Below are positions 34,972 to 44,096 of a stretch of DNA of 64,000 nucleotides, piece after piece (position 1 is the stretch's first letter; each line of letters begins with the position of its first letter). The translations under genes were made by a program, and so were the position numbers. A model generated the notes under the pieces. It ran no database searches. It had not been told where the DNA came from and worked only from the letters and a program-made list of their open reading frames with translations. This stretch comes from JBOHTO01 sp050733695. Its GTDB lineage: Bacteria; Gemmatimonadota; Gemmatimonadetes; Gemmatimonadales; Gemmatimonadaceae. The DNA lies in contig JBOHTO010000148.1 in assembly GCA_050733695.1 (NCBI GenBank), forward strand, positions 12,732 through 76,731, given 5' to 3'.

Positions 34972-37157
34972 TGTCCGTCTCCGGCCTCCACTTCCAGCGA
35001 CTCCCCATCGGTACGCACAACGATCGATCCGAGCAGGTCCGTGCGCAGAACGTCCGCTCCGGATCCCGCGAGAGCGCGCAGTACATCGGCGCTCGGATGG
35101 CCGTAACGATTCCCGGCGCCCACGGAGATGAGCGCGATCGACGGCCGCACTGCTTCCAGGAATGCCAGCGTCGAGCTCGTGGCGCTCCCATGGTGGCCCA
35201 CCTTGAGCACGTCGGCCCTCAGATCGACATCGCGTTCCAGCAACCACGCCTCCTCCGCGCGTTCCGCGTCGCCGACAAGCAGGAAGCGGACCGTGCCGTA
35301 TTTCACCAGCGCGACGGCGCTGGCTTCGTTCGGGTCCGAGAGACTTGCGGTCCAGGCCGAATCGGGCGCCAGAAAGGCGATGCGCACTCCGTCGAGCACC
35401 AGCGAATCGCCGGGGTGCGCGCGGCGCCAGGCCGTGCCCGACTCTCGCGCTGCGCCGAGCGTCGCCCGGTAGGCATCGGTGCCCAGAACGAACGCGGCAT
35501 CCCACGAGCTCGCCGGCCGCAGTGAGCGGATCACGCTGGCCGCGCCACCCACGTGATCGCTGTGCGGGTGAGAGAGGACGAGCGAGGCGAGCGCACCACC
35601 TCGCCGGCGAAGGTACGGGATCACCGTCGCACGACCGGCGTCGCCACCACGCCATCCGCCACCGGCGTCGAAGAGTACCCAGCGACCCCTGGGCGTGCGG
35701 AGCGCGATGGCATCGCCCTGCCCCACGTCGATCATGTGCAGTTCCAGCAATCCGGACCGCGTCGGGATGAAGGGCAGCCAGGCGATCGTGGCGAGTGCTG
35801 CGCATGCGATGATGATCGGTCGCGCCGGATATCTGCTCACGCACGCAGCGATGCCGGCGCACGTGGCCACGCCCGCGGCCACCGCCGCCGCCAGCGTCGG
35901 AGAGACATCGATGGAAGCAGAGGGGACGGCCGCACCCGCCCGGGCGACAGCGTCGAACGCAACGAGCAACGGATGCGCGGCATCCGCCATGAACCGCGCG
36001 ACCGAAGGCAGCGGCGCACATAGCAGCGCGATGAAGAGTGCCGGCTGGAGCAACGCAATGATCGGGGCGGCCACGAGATTGGTGACGGGGCCGATCAGGC
36101 TCACCCGGCCGAATGTCCACGCAACGAGAGGCGCCGTCGCGAGCGTCGCGAGCGTGGACGCGACGAGGTCGCGTGCGAGCGCGTACCGCCACCCTGCAAG
36201 CCGGCCTCGCAGCGCGCGGCGAGAGAGAGACCGCGCAGCGATCAGACCGGCAATGCCGGCGACGCTGAGCTGATAGCCGAGGTCGAGTACCGTGCGCGGG
36301 TCGGCGAGCGGCACCAGAGCACCCAGCGCAAGCGACGCCCACGGCGACGTCGGGCGCTGAACGATCATGGAGCTGGCGGCCACGGCCAGCATGGTGCCCG
36401 CGCGAACAGCGGGCGCGGGTGCGCCGATGACCATGACGTAGAACACCGTCGTCGCAACCGCAGCCGCACTCGCCGCACGGCTTGGGAACCGCAGTATCCG
36501 GAAGAGAAGCTGAGCGGCCATCGCGATGATGGCCACGTGCAGGCCGGAGATGGAGAGCGCATGCACAAGGCCCGCCGCGGCGAAGCGGTCGCGCAGCTCG
36601 GGCGTTATCGAGCGCGTGTCGGCGACGAGCAGCGCACGCGCGAGAGGAGCATCCTCGCGGAAGGAGGCATCGATCGCCGCCGTCGCCCGCCGGCGCAGGT
36701 GCCCGGTAATCGAGGGACCGTCGATCTCCCGCACGGTTGCCTGGCGAACGAGCATCCCGCGCCTGGTGGGCACGGGCGCTCCGCGAACGGCCGCAACGGA
36801 ACCATCGCGCGCCCGGCCGCGCGCGACGAGCAGCGTGATGTCGAGCCGGCAGCCACCGCCCTCCAGCTCGGCCCTGGCGCTCCGGCCGGCGCCCGCATCG
36901 CCGTGGAGCCGCACTGTCCACGAGGAGTCGCGCACTGCGCCGGCAGCGCAGTGCCGGTCCGCCACGCTCGTCGCATTTCCCAGGAGCACACCGCCCACCA
37001 GGATCACGCCGAGCGCGGCCGCCGTTCTCCGCGCTGTCGCGGCCACTGCCACGGCCGCCATCAGGCTCGCGGCAACGATACCGGATAGCAGATCGCCGCC
37101 GAACCCCACAAGGAGCCCGACGGCGAAGGCGAGATACCCGGCCGCAATGAGCGGCAC
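34938..37157 (-). CDS. comEC: DNA internalization competence protein ComEC/Rec2
   Basis: Inner-membrane channel for uptake of single-stranded DNA during transformation. The ~739-residue protein has N-terminal membrane segments and an OB-like region, the central competence membrane domain (HALSISGLHVAIIAMAAQLLF), and a C-terminal metallo-beta-lactamase domain with LSHPHSDHVGGA (HxHxDH) and VLKVGHHGSATSS. The GTG at 37157 is preferred because GGAGGG lies just upstream. The upstream start at 37220 would overlap comFB. comFB precedes it. Confidence 0.92.
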   Translation of the reverse strand: MPLIAAGYLAFAVGLLVGFGGDLLSGIVAASLMAAVAVAATARRTAAALGVILVGGVLLGNATSVADRHCAAGAVRDSSWTVRLHGDAGAGRSARAELEGGGCRLDITLLVARGRARDGSVAAVRGAPVPTRRGMLVRQATVREIDGPSITGHLRRRATAAIDASFREDAPLARALLVADTRSITPELRDRFAAAGLVHALSISGLHVAIIAMAAQLLFRILRFPSRAASAAAVATTVFYVMVIGAPAPAVRAGTMLAVAASSMIVQRPTSPWASLALGALVPLADPRTVLDLGYQLSVAGIAGLIAARSLSRRALRGRLAGWRYALARDLVASTLATLATAPLVAWTFGRVSLIGPVTNLVAAPIIALLQPALFIALLCAPLPSVARFMADAAHPLLVAFDAVARAGAAVPSASIDVSPTLAAAVAAGVATCAGIAACVSRYPARPIIIACAALATIAWLPFIPTRSGLLELHMIDVGQGDAIALRTPRGRWVLFDAGGGWRGGDAGRATVIPYLRRRGGALASLVLSHPHSDHVGGAASVIRSLRPASSWDAAFVLGTDAYRATLGAARESGTAWRRAHPGDSLVLDGVRIAFLAPDSAWTASLSDPNEASAVALVKYGTVRFLLVGDAERAEEAWLLERDVDLRADVLKVGHHGSATSSTLAFLEAVRPSIALISVGAGNRYGHPSADVLRALAGSGADVLRTDLLGSIVVRTDGESLEVEAGDGQWTLSPEPLPR

Positions 37158-37173
37158 AGACCCTCCGTACGCG

Positions 37174-37479
37174 CTAGGGTTTGCCTTGCATCCTTGCGGT
37201 CGCCGCTGCCGCATCCCCATGGCGCGGGTTGGCGGCGACTCGCTTCATGGCATCGAGCAGGAGCACGGTGAGCTCCGCCGTCGCCTGATCGTAGGATAGC
37301 TGTACGCCGGTCACGACTTCGCCCAGAGGCGGGTTGCCACTCACGTATCGGGGACGAGTATTGTTCAATGCGAAGGTGATCACATCATCCTGGCAACGCG
37401 GGCAGCTACAATAATCGGAGCTGCGCTCGAGAAGGCGCTTGTAGACGGACCTGAGGGCACCCTCGATGACGTTCTTCAT
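37174..37479 (-). CDS. comFB: Late competence development ComFB family protein
   Basis: A 101-residue ComFB-like protein. The hallmark is a cysteine cluster: YCSCPRCQDDVITFALN followed by RPRYVSGNPPLGEV. It is a single-domain protein with a weakly conserved helical end. ComFB proteins occur with competence genes in Firmicutes, and cyanobacterial homologues bind cyclic-di-nucleotides. Here it directly precedes comEC. Its start overlaps the miaB stop. Confidence 0.8.
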   Translation of the reverse strand: MKNVIEGALRSVYKRLLERSSDYCSCPRCQDDVITFALNNTRPRYVSGNPPLGEVVTGVQLSYDQATAELTVLLLDAMKRVAANPRHGDAAAATARMQGKP

Positions 37480-38843
37480 ACAGCGACGGGCAGCGGCTCG
37501 GGGGATACAGCGATGGGCAGCGGCTCGCGGGCGCCGATGACCGCAGCCGTGAAGGTCGATCCCGTCGTGCCTGTGAGCTCCACGGTGAAGTAGCGACCGA
37601 TCATCGTCTCATCCCCGGGCAGGAGTACGGTCCTGAAGTCGCGCGTGCGCGCCTGCAACAGTCCCCCGCGTCGAGCCGTCTTCTCCACGAGCACCTCGGC
37701 GCGTGCACCCAGAAGCGCCACGTTGCGCTGGCGAGCACCCGTTCGGACCTCACTGATGAGACGCGCCAGACGTTCACCCGCCACGGAATCGGGCACACTG
37801 TCCGACGCCGGAAAGCGCGTTGCCGGGGTCCCCTCTCGGGGCGAGAACATGAAGGTGAAGGCATCGTTGAAGCCGACCTCGCGCACGGCACTGATCGTAT
37901 CCTCGAAGTCCGCATCGCTCTCGCCGGGAAAGCCGACGATCATATCAGTGGTCAACGCCAGCCCGGGGATCGCAGCGCGCAGGCGCTCGACGCAGCACAT
38001 GTAGCCGCCGCGCGTATAGCGCCGAAGCATTCGCCGCAGCACGGCCGTGGAGCCCGACTGCATGGGCAGATGCACATGTTCGCACACGGCGGCAGTGTCG
38101 GCCATGGCCGCGATCACGCGATCGCTGAAGTCGTTTGGATGCGGACTCGTGAACCGAACGCGGCGTATGCCGCTCACGGCGCCGACGGCGCGCAGCAGGT
38201 CGGCAAAATCGTGAGTCCCATCGTTGTACGAGTTGACGGTCTGGCCAAGCAGGACGACCTCGGACATGCCCTGGTTGGCGACTGCGTCGACCTCGCGGAC
38301 AACGTCGACCAGCCGGCGGCTGCGCTCCGGCCCGCGCGTCGTGGGCACGATGCAGTACGTGCATCGGTAGTTGCAGCCGCGCTGCACGGGGATCCACGCC
38401 TTTACCCCCTCGAAGCGGCGCGGCATGAAGTCCTCGTAGTGCTCGCTGAGATCGAAATCCGTGGACGTGGTGCGCTCGCCTTGCCGCGCCCCATCGATGA
38501 GCGCCGGCAGCGCGCGATAGCCGTCGGGACCGATCACGAGGCTCACGTGCGCGGCCCGGTCGAGCAGATCGTGCTTGAGCCGCTGGGCCATGCAGCCGGT
38601 GACGCCCAAGACCGTATCCTCGCGCATGTGCCGCTTTAGCTCGCCCAGGCGGCCAAGTACGCGCTGCTCGGCGTGATCGCGTATGGCGCAGGTGTTCACG
38701 AGTATCACGTCCGCGCCATCCGGTACGTCCACGGAATCATAGCCGGCGCTCGTCAGTGATCCGAGCATGAGCTCGGAATCGCTGACGTTCATCTGGCAAC
38801 CGTATGTCTCGATATACACGGTGGGGCGCGAAGAGGCGGTCAT
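37476..38843 (-). CDS. miaB: tRNA-2-methylthio-N6-dimethylallyladenosine synthase
   Basis: Radical-SAM methylthiotransferase modifying A37 of tRNAs. The first cluster cysteines lie in IETYGCQMN, VNTCAIRDHAEQ and VTGCMAQR, the radical-SAM cluster in CNYRCTYCIVPTTRG, and a C-terminal TRAM domain follows. Length is 455 residues. The extreme C-terminus is duplicated (EPLPIAVSPEPLPVAV) by a 27-bp tandem repeat abutting the comFB start. Confidence 0.94.
   Translation of the reverse strand: MTASSRPTVYIETYGCQMNVSDSELMLGSLTSAGYDSVDVPDGADVILVNTCAIRDHAEQRVLGRLGELKRHMREDTVLGVTGCMAQRLKHDLLDRAAHVSLVIGPDGYRALPALIDGARQGERTTSTDFDLSEHYEDFMPRRFEGVKAWIPVQRGCNYRCTYCIVPTTRGPERSRRLVDVVREVDAVANQGMSEVVLLGQTVNSYNDGTHDFADLLRAVGAVSGIRRVRFTSPHPNDFSDRVIAAMADTAAVCEHVHLPMQSGSTAVLRRMLRRYTRGGYMCCVERLRAAIPGLALTTDMIVGFPGESDADFEDTISAVREVGFNDAFTFMFSPREGTPATRFPASDSVPDSVAGERLARLISEVRTGARQRNVALLGARAEVLVEKTARRGGLLQARTRDFRTVLLPGDETMIGRYFTVELTGTTGSTFTAAVIGAREPLPIAVSPEPLPVAV
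37479..37532. repeat. 27-bp tandem duplication at the miaB/comFB junction
   Basis: Two 27-bp units (37479-37505 and 37506-37532) differing at a few positions encode the last ~18 residues of MiaB as two EPLP-x-AV repeats and end at the comFB start codon. The unit length keeps the miaB frame. Confidence 0.85.
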
Positions 38844-38845
38844 TG

Positions 38846-40096
38846 TCAGTGAAAGCTGGTTCTGGCGCTACTGGTCGCAGCGTCACCTGGAATGGAGCGC
38901 GCGGGAGGGCGCACGGGAAGGCGCATGTGAAAAGCGCTCCCCCCCCCTCCCTCTCCCTCGCTCTGCACCCATATGCGGCCACCATGCGATTCGATGACCA
39001 GCCGGCAGAAGGCGAGTCCGAGTCCCGAGCTGCGCACGCGTGGAATATTTGGCGTCTTCACCTGCTCGAACTTGCGGAAGATGATCTCATGGTACTGTGG
39101 CGGGATGCCGGGCCCGTTGTCGGCCACGGTCAGCAACACGCCATCGGTGTCCCTGCGCGCGCTCAAACGCAGCGCGACTGCTCGCGCGGAATGCGTGAGT
39201 GCGTTCTGGATGAGATTGCCGAACACGCGCTTGAGCAGCGCCTTGTCGGCTTCGAAGACGGGGACATCGTCGGCAACATCGATCGTGCTGCTCGCACCTT
39301 CCTGCTGAAAACGCACTGACCATTCGTGTGCGACCTCCGCCAGGAGAGCAGCCGGCGCCACGGGCGCCAGATCGAGCGCCAGCGTCGCTTCCTCGAGACG
39401 GGCGACCTCGAGGAGGTCATCGATGAGGGCGAGCAGGTCCTCCGATTTACCTTCCGCGTCCACAAGCGCCCTGCGCTGGCCGTCGGTGATCGCGCCGAAG
39501 TCGCCATCGATGACCATCTCCAGTGCTGCGAGCACGGATGTGAGTGGCGTCTTGAGGTCGTGGACGATCATCTTCATGAGATCGTCCTTCACCTTTTCCA
39601 GCTCCCGCAGCTTGCGGAAACTCTCCTCCAGCGCGTCGGTCGCAGCCTTCAGGCGAAGGAGACTGCGTACGCGCGCACCGAGCACCAGGCGGTTGTGCGG
39701 CTTGGTGAGAAAATCATCGCCGCCTGCCTCGATGCCCTTCACGCGATCCGTCGTGTCGTTGAGCGCGGTGACGAAGATGACCGGGATGCGGGCCGAGCGC
39801 GGGTCGCGCTTTATCCGGCGGCAAACCTCGAACCCCGTGGACCGGTCATCCACACCAAGGTCACCGGCCGGCATCGACACATCGAGGATGCACAGATCAG
39901 GCGTCTCCGCGAAGCAGAGCGCGAGAGCCGAGGGTCCGTCGTACGCGGCAATCGTGCGGAATCCCAGCGTGTGAAGCTGGTCGAAGAGCAGCTCGACGTT
40001 CGTCGCCACGTCGTCGGCGACCAGGACGACAGGCGCACCGGGCGGCGGCTCGTCGGCGCCGGCCGAATGCTCGAACGGGTGGCCGTTATCGGACAT
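38846..40096 (-). CDS. Receiver-histidine kinase fusion (N-terminal REC, C-terminal kinase)
   Basis: A soluble 416-residue signalling protein with the receiver first. REC (residues ~22-145) has acidic VADDV, phospho-acceptor Asp72 in CILDVSMP and Lys132 in FLTKP. About 8 residues are inserted after MP (AGDLGVDD) relative to a standard receiver. The kinase part has HisKA His179 in MIVHDLKTPLTS, an N-box NLIQNALTHS, DNGPGIPP and GLGLAF. No membrane or sensor domain is present, so its input may be phosphorylation of the receiver or an unseen partner. It lies 2 bases from miaB and 6 from an outer-membrane protein gene. Confidence 0.9.
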   Translation of the reverse strand: MSDNGHPFEHSAGADEPPPGAPVVLVADDVATNVELLFDQLHTLGFRTIAAYDGPSALALCFAETPDLCILDVSMPAGDLGVDDRSTGFEVCRRIKRDPRSARIPVIFVTALNDTTDRVKGIEAGGDDFLTKPHNRLVLGARVRSLLRLKAATDALEESFRKLRELEKVKDDLMKMIVHDLKTPLTSVLAALEMVIDGDFGAITDGQRRALVDAEGKSEDLLALIDDLLEVARLEEATLALDLAPVAPAALLAEVAHEWSVRFQQEGASSTIDVADDVPVFEADKALLKRVFGNLIQNALTHSARAVALRLSARRDTDGVLLTVADNGPGIPPQYHEIIFRKFEQVKTPNIPRVRSSGLGLAFCRLVIESHGGRIWVQSEGEGGGGSAFHMRLPVRPPARSIPGDAATSSARTSFH

Positions 40097-40102
40097 TCCG
40101 GA

Positions 40103-41233
40103 TCAGGGACGGACGGTGACCGCCATGCTCAGAATCCACGAACGCTCGCGCCGATCGCCGTCGTCCGACCGCGTCACTCGCTGCAGGCCGATGTCAATGT
40201 TCGACCTGTTTCCGCGCAGCGGTATGCCGAAGCCGGCTGCGAATCCGCGCTCGCCCACCTGCGAGCCCGTGGAGCTGAATGGGAGCGTGCGCCAGCGACC
40301 GCCTGCGCGCAGCGGAAGCGTTACGCCGAATATTCGGGGTCCTTCGAGCTCCGCGCCGAGTCCGAACTCGCGGGTATCGTAGGCCGTCGCGGCACCCGTC
40401 CCGAGTTCCTGCATGGAGGACCATCCCTGCCACTCGTATCGGACCGCGATTGCGGCCCCGCTGATCCCGGAATAGCCCACCGAGGCGCCGATGCGATCGG
40501 GCACACCGGCCGCGGTGCGTTCCTCGTCGTCGATGTAGGTGGTGAGATCACGACCGAGCCGCGCGGAAAGGGCGAGCGCCAGGTTCTCGACGGGGCTCCA
40601 CAGCACTCCGGCCGATGCCGCGGTGCCACCGTACCCGATCTGCGATGTCTCGCCAAATGATGCGAAGCTCGAATCGTCGAAGACGCGTCCGACGAATATG
40701 CGGTTCTCGCCCGTGAGTGCGTGCAACCCCACGCCGAACCGGAGGCGATCAGCGACTCGCCAGCCGATCCCGAGCCGGAGATCGTTGATCGCACCTTCGC
40801 TGCGGAACGTCTCGATCGACGTCACCGTCTCGCCCGCGACTATCTCCTCGGTGCGCACGCTGGTCGCCGACGTGCGATCCAGAAAGGTTGCTACCGAAAG
40901 GCCGAGCGTCAGCCGCGATCCGGCTGGAATCCCCACCATGACCAGGGGGAAACGAACAACACGCGATCCCCCTTCGGCATCGCCGACGAATACACGCCGG
41001 AACTCCGGCGCGTACTCCACGTAGAGCGCCGCCGGCCCCCAGTTGGCCAGCGTGGCGGGATTGATCGGTGTCTGAGGATCCAGCTCCGCGAAGGCACCGC
41101 CCGTTGCGAGGGCGCGCGCGCTGAGATGGCCCGGTGGAAAGCCGAAACCCTGGCCGCTCAGCGTTCCCTGAGCCAGGGCCAGCACCGGCGCCAGGGCCAG
41201 GAGCAGCGCCGCCCCTATCGACATGTTCATCAT
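40103..41233 (-). CDS. Putative outer-membrane barrel protein (PorV/FadL-like)
   Basis: A 376-residue protein with a signal peptide (AALLLALAPVLALAQ) and a mature start LSARALATGGAFAELDPQTPINPATLA, reminiscent of PorV/PorQ and FadL-type barrels. Repeated beta segments and a closing SWILSMAVTVRP follow. No catalytic motif. It is translationally coupled (ATGA) to the lipoprotein gene upstream, so the two may form one envelope complex. The relation to PorV, a T9SS component, is tentative. Confidence 0.68.
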   Translation of the reverse strand: MMNMSIGAALLLALAPVLALAQGTLSGQGFGFPPGHLSARALATGGAFAELDPQTPINPATLANWGPAALYVEYAPEFRRVFVGDAEGGSRVVRFPLVMVGIPAGSRLTLGLSVATFLDRTSATSVRTEEIVAGETVTSIETFRSEGAINDLRLGIGWRVADRLRFGVGLHALTGENRIFVGRVFDDSSFASFGETSQIGYGGTAASAGVLWSPVENLALALSARLGRDLTTYIDDEERTAAGVPDRIGASVGYSGISGAAIAVRYEWQGWSSMQELGTGAATAYDTREFGLGAELEGPRIFGVTLPLRAGGRWRTLPFSSTGSQVGERGFAAGFGIPLRGNRSNIDIGLQRVTRSDDGDRRERSWILSMAVTVRP

Positions 41234-42516
41234 GGAAGCCCGAAACCCACGCGCGGAATGTAGGTGAGTCGAAGCCGCGGCCTCAGATCGGCGGCAGCCT
41301 CGCTCGAGTAGAACCGGAAGGAGCCCGGAAGGGTGCCTTCCGATTCCGTGAAGAGCACGATCGCGCGCGGTGTCTCCTCCGGATCCTGTGACAACCAGAT
41401 TCGAAGCAGATTGACGATGTCGAGCACCTGCACGTCGCTGTCGTCCGGGTCGATCACGAGCGAATCCACGCGGATGCCGGTAACGAAGAAGAGCGAAGCC
41501 TTGGCCGGATCCGTCACGCTCGCGTTCGCGGTTACCAGGGCTGTCCGGACGACGATGTCATCGAATCCGGGGCCGCCGAACCCCGGAACCGGCGTGAGCA
41601 GGAGCTGGGCGCGAACAATGGTGGTCGAATCCAGAACGGACGACGGAAGATCGAACCGAAGGTATGTGCGTCGGCCGGGGAGCCCACCGACAATCAGCTC
41701 GTCCGCTCCCGGCGGCGGCGTTCCATCGAGCACGATCGTGTAGTCCGCCAGATTGCGAGCGAGGTCGGGATCCGCCTCCGGCGTCGCCGAGCTGACGGCC
41801 ACCGAATCCAGCAGGATCGTGTCGGGCACGGCATCGAAGACAAGCTGGGCAGACCGCTGGCCCTCGGCCGTGCCGATCCGAAGCTGCACGGACTCGCCCA
41901 GCGCACCCGAGGCCGCAATGCCGATTCTGAGTGCAGAATCGCCCTCGATCGCGTCGAGCAGAGCCGAGTCGGAGAGCGGAATGTGGATCGAGTCCGCGAA
42001 GGCTGCCGAGGAGAGGCGGTCGCCGGCGATCCTGGCGCCACCAATGCGTCGCTCGGGAACGAACCGCGCCGCGAGATCCGCCGCCACCGTGTCGGTGGTC
42101 GGCCCCGAAACTTCGTAGACATCGAAGAGCACAGTGTCGGGGAGGACGGCCCCCGTCGTGTCGGCGCGAAGCGCGATGTAGGCGGTATCGATCGCGGTGA
42201 TCGGTTGGGTGGTCGTGTCGTCGGCGACCGGACGGTAGCGTGTCGGAAGATCATCGAAGCGAAGAATCACGTGCGTCTGGACGGTGTCACCCCGCGACGC
42301 GAGGAGGGCGAAGCCCTCCGATCCGAAGGGTGGTATTCCGGTGAAGGACGTGTCGATGACGATCGGCGATATGGTCGTATCGCGCAACGGGATGTTCTGA
42401 TCGGGACAGAGGATCGGACATCCCTCCCCGCTCTCGAGATCCTCACTGCAACCGGTCGCGACCATGATGCCTGCGATCGCCACCAGGCCGAAATATCCAT
42501 GCAGGACAAACTTCAT
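41230..42516 (-). CDS. Putative lipoprotein with beta-rich repeats
   Basis: A 428-residue protein with a lipoprotein signal (LHGYFGLVAIAGIMVATGC, Cys at about residue 23). The mature part is rich in Asp, Ser and Thr and has beta segments such as THVILRFDDLPTRY and RRTYLRFDLPSSVLDSTTI, recalling DNRLRE-like modules of large secreted proteins. The ATG at 42516 opens the signal peptide and overlaps the cdd stop as ATGA. The function is unknown. The coupled downstream barrel suggests a two-protein envelope unit. Confidence 0.7.
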   Translation of the reverse strand: MKFVLHGYFGLVAIAGIMVATGCSEDLESGEGCPILCPDQNIPLRDTTISPIVIDTSFTGIPPFGSEGFALLASRGDTVQTHVILRFDDLPTRYRPVADDTTTQPITAIDTAYIALRADTTGAVLPDTVLFDVYEVSGPTTDTVAADLAARFVPERRIGGARIAGDRLSSAAFADSIHIPLSDSALLDAIEGDSALRIGIAASGALGESVQLRIGTAEGQRSAQLVFDAVPDTILLDSVAVSSATPEADPDLARNLADYTIVLDGTPPPGADELIVGGLPGRRTYLRFDLPSSVLDSTTIVRAQLLLTPVPGFGGPGFDDIVVRTALVTANASVTDPAKASLFFVTGIRVDSLVIDPDDSDVQVLDIVNLLRIWLSQDPEETPRAIVLFTESEGTLPGSFRFYSSEAAADLRPRLRLTYIPRVGFGLP

Positions 42517-42923
42517 CGGGAGTCCATGGTGTTGCGCGTAAAGGGTGACGGCAGCAGCTCGGAGAGCCGCCAGCGCGCCTCGACACCATCGCTCGTGACG
42601 GCGACGATCTCGAGGGCCGGCGCGAACTCCGCGAGCACCTGCCTGCACAGCCCGCAGGGCGGGGCCGGCTGGTCCGACCCGGTTGCAACCACGAGAAGCT
42701 CGAAGTCCGTCACGCCGCGAGCCACGGCTGCTGATAGTGCACCGCGCTCCGCGCAGATGGTCGCGCCGAACGAAGCATTCTCCACGTTGCACCCGCTGTC
42801 GATTCCGCCGTCGGCAGCGAGCAGGGCGGCACCAACGCGATATCCGGAGTAGGGCGCGTAGGCGCGCTCCCGCACGGACTGCGCGGCCCGGCTCACGCGC
42901 TCGAGAACAGGAGCACCGGTCAC
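42513..42923 (-). CDS. cdd: Cytidine deaminase
   Basis: A 136-residue homotetrameric-type cytidine deaminase. The zinc site is formed by TICAERGALSAAV and PPCGLCRQVLAEF, and the N-terminus has AYAPYSGYRVGAAL. The GTG start overlaps the deoB stop as GTGA, giving a nucleoside-salvage pair. Confidence 0.92.
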   Translation of the reverse strand: MTGAPVLERVSRAAQSVRERAYAPYSGYRVGAALLAADGGIDSGCNVENASFGATICAERGALSAAVARGVTDFELLVVATGSDQPAPPCGLCRQVLAEFAPALEIVAVTSDGVEARWRLSELLPSPFTRNTMDSR

Positions 42924-44089
42924 GCGATCGCGACCTCGCGCAGGAACGAGGATCCGCAGCCGCGATATCCGCTTCCCAGCCACTCCGCTACTGTCGCACC
43001 GAGATCGCCGAATGTATTCCGCCGCCCCAGCGAGCAGGGACGCACCCGCTGGCCCACCGCGAGCAGCGGCACGCATTCGCGGGAATGGTCAGTGGAGGCA
43101 GTCGTAGGATCGTTCCCATGGTCGGCGGTGATGAACAGCAGATCGTCCTCGCGGAGAGCGGAGCGGAGCGCCGGCAGCGCCCCGTCGAAATCGCGCAGGC
43201 CACGGTAGAACCCCGCGATGTCGTTTCGGTGCCCGTAGAGCTGGTCGAAATCTACAAGGTTGGCGAACAGCAGCCCACCATCGCCTTCGCGGAGCCAGGC
43301 GAGGATCGCGTCCAGCCCGGCCTGATTGTCGCTCGTGTGCACGGCCTGGATCCCGCGCCGGGCGAAGAGGTCGTCCACCTTTCCGACTCCATGGCGGGGA
43401 ATCCCGGCAGCCGCGAGCGCGTCGAGCAGCGTTTCCGAGGGCGGTGCGAGTGCGTAGTCGCGCCGGTTACCGGTGCGCGCATAGGAACCCTCTCGGCCCT
43501 GGAACGGCCTGGCGATCACGCGCGACACATCGTGCGGAGCCACGAGCATTTCGCGCGCGATCTCGCAGGCTGCATGCAACTCTGCGAGCGGGACGATGCT
43601 CTCGTGGGCGGCGATCTGAAACACGGAGTCGGCCGAAGTATAGAGTATCCATGCGCCGGTCATCTCGTGCTCCGCTCCGAACCGGGCGATGATCTCCGTG
43701 CCGCTGCCGGCGACGTTCCCGATGATGCGCCGTCTGGTGCGCCGCGAAAACTCGAGCAGGATCTCCGGCGGGAATCCGTCCGGGTACGTGGGGAAAGGGC
43801 GCTGCAGCAGGATGCCCGCTATCTCCCAGTGTCCGGCGGTGCTGTCCTTTCCCGCCGAGCGTGGGAGCATGAGGCCGAATGCGCCTTCGGGTTGCGCCGC
43901 AGCGGCCACTCCCGCGATGGCCGCGATGTTGCCGAGCCCGATGCGCTGGAGGGCCGGGAGCGCCATGCCGCCGACCGCACGCGCCGTGTTGCCGAGCGTG
44001 TCGCTGCCCTCATCCCCGTACTCGGCGGCGTCCGGGGCGGCACCCGCCCCGACGCCGTCGAGTACGAGGATGATCGCGCGTCGTTTCAC
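42920..44089 (-). CDS. deoB: Phosphopentomutase
   Basis: Interconverts (deoxy)ribose 1- and 5-phosphates in nucleoside salvage. The 389-residue protein of the alkaline-phosphatase superfamily shows LVLDGVGAGAAPDAAEYGD and SDTLGNTARA, then KDSTAGHWEIAG, and the metal site DHGNDPTT near the C-terminus. GTG at 44089 is chosen as the start, 7 bases after alr. Confidence 0.93.
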   Translation of the reverse strand: MKRRAIILVLDGVGAGAAPDAAEYGDEGSDTLGNTARAVGGMALPALQRIGLGNIAAIAGVAAAAQPEGAFGLMLPRSAGKDSTAGHWEIAGILLQRPFPTYPDGFPPEILLEFSRRTRRRIIGNVAGSGTEIIARFGAEHEMTGAWILYTSADSVFQIAAHESIVPLAELHAACEIAREMLVAPHDVSRVIARPFQGREGSYARTGNRRDYALAPPSETLLDALAAAGIPRHGVGKVDDLFARRGIQAVHTSDNQAGLDAILAWLREGDGGLLFANLVDFDQLYGHRNDIAGFYRGLRDFDGALPALRSALREDDLLFITADHGNDPTTASTDHSRECVPLLAVGQRVRPCSLGRRNTFGDLGATVAEWLGSGYRGCGSSFLREVAIA

Positions 44090-44096
44090 CGCCGTA

